DNA of 32,561 bases from Syntrophomonas sp. (GTDB lineage: Bacteria; Bacillota; Syntrophomonadia; Syntrophomonadales; Syntrophomonadaceae): positions 61,946 to 94,506 of the forward strand of contig JAENZN010000015.1 of the NCBI GenBank assembly GCA_016841245.1. The letters run 5' to 3'. This document shows positions 32,508-32,561 of this stretch, piece after piece. A program made the translations under genes and the position numbers. Every line of letters starts with the position of its first letter. Position 1 is the first letter of the stretch. Below the pieces are notes generated by a model, which saw nothing but the letters and a program-made list of their open reading frames with translations, made no database searches and was not told where the DNA came from.

Positions 32508-32561
32508 GTCGAGTAGACCGCGGGAGTTTCACCCGCAGTCTCTCACGGAACCGTACGTGAA
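32508..32561 (-). ncRNA. Group II intron 3' end (part of domain V, complete domain VI)
   Basis: Read on the minus strand, the edge gives CACGTACGGTTC, the 3' strand of domain V. Then follows a hairpin GACTGCGGG/CCCGCGGTC with GAG/CTC below it and an unpaired A in TACTC, the branch-point layout of domain VI, ending CTCGAC. The 3' splice junction is therefore near 32508. The rest of the intron lies beyond the window. Confidence 0.75.

Overview
The window suggests a low-to-medium GC, spore-forming, anaerobic Firmicute (class Clostridia, perhaps the Syntrophomonas/Peptococcaceae neighbourhood). The signs are a Spo0E-like phosphatase, SLH-anchored surface proteins, an ECF sigma with a DUF4367 anti-sigma protein, a YibE/F membrane protein, strong AGGAGG ribosome sites with many TTG and GTG starts, and a c-di-GMP-I riboswitch. 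The taxonomic guess is inference only. I found no rRNA, tRNA or CRISPR array.

Layout. 1-2443 (minus): 5' part of a very large secreted repeat protein that runs off the left edge and carries a one-base frameshift near 1764. 2.5-4.8 kb: AT-rich stretch with a hypothetical protein, a Spo0E-like gene, a 35-codon ORF, a 10-bp tandem repeat and a possible structured RNA. 4.8-8.8 kb (minus): a large secreted metallophosphoesterase and an N-terminally short YibE/F permease. 8.9-11.2 kb (plus): a MerR regulator with a 19-bp-spacer promoter, an ICMT-like membrane methyltransferase and a DUF1992 protein. 11.3-13.4 kb: an ECF sigma/anti-sigma pair (minus) bracketed by two MITE-like elements derived from the 3' end of a REP-associated transposase. 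13.5-21.1 kb (plus): a MalT-type LuxR regulator, a DUF2442 protein and two consecutive surface-protein genes, the second with SLH domains.

21.0-24.7 kb is a gene graveyard. It holds a fragment of a second MalT-type regulator, a decayed glutamate-synthase GXGXG domain, an orphan c-di-GMP-I riboswitch, long hairpins and a pair of 66-bp direct repeats. The repeats enclose one intact module, a TrmB-type regulator and a methyltransferase, each preceded by the same TACTAC-N4-GTAGTA palindrome. An IS200-type element follows at 24.6-25.2 kb.

25.2-31.2 kb (minus) is the most interesting functional unit. A FecBCD/BtuFCD-type uptake transporter (ATPase, lipoprotein, permease) is followed without gaps by a radical SAM enzyme with extra cysteine motifs and by an unrecognised 378-residue protein. 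A class I methyltransferase, abutted by the IS200 element, lies about 300 bp further on. I infer uptake coupled to modification or processing of a metal chelate, corrinoid-like compound or other small molecule; the substrate cannot be read from the sequence.

At the right edge there is a truncated IS4-type transposase and, just beyond it, the 3' end (domains V and VI) of a group II intron, both on the minus strand.
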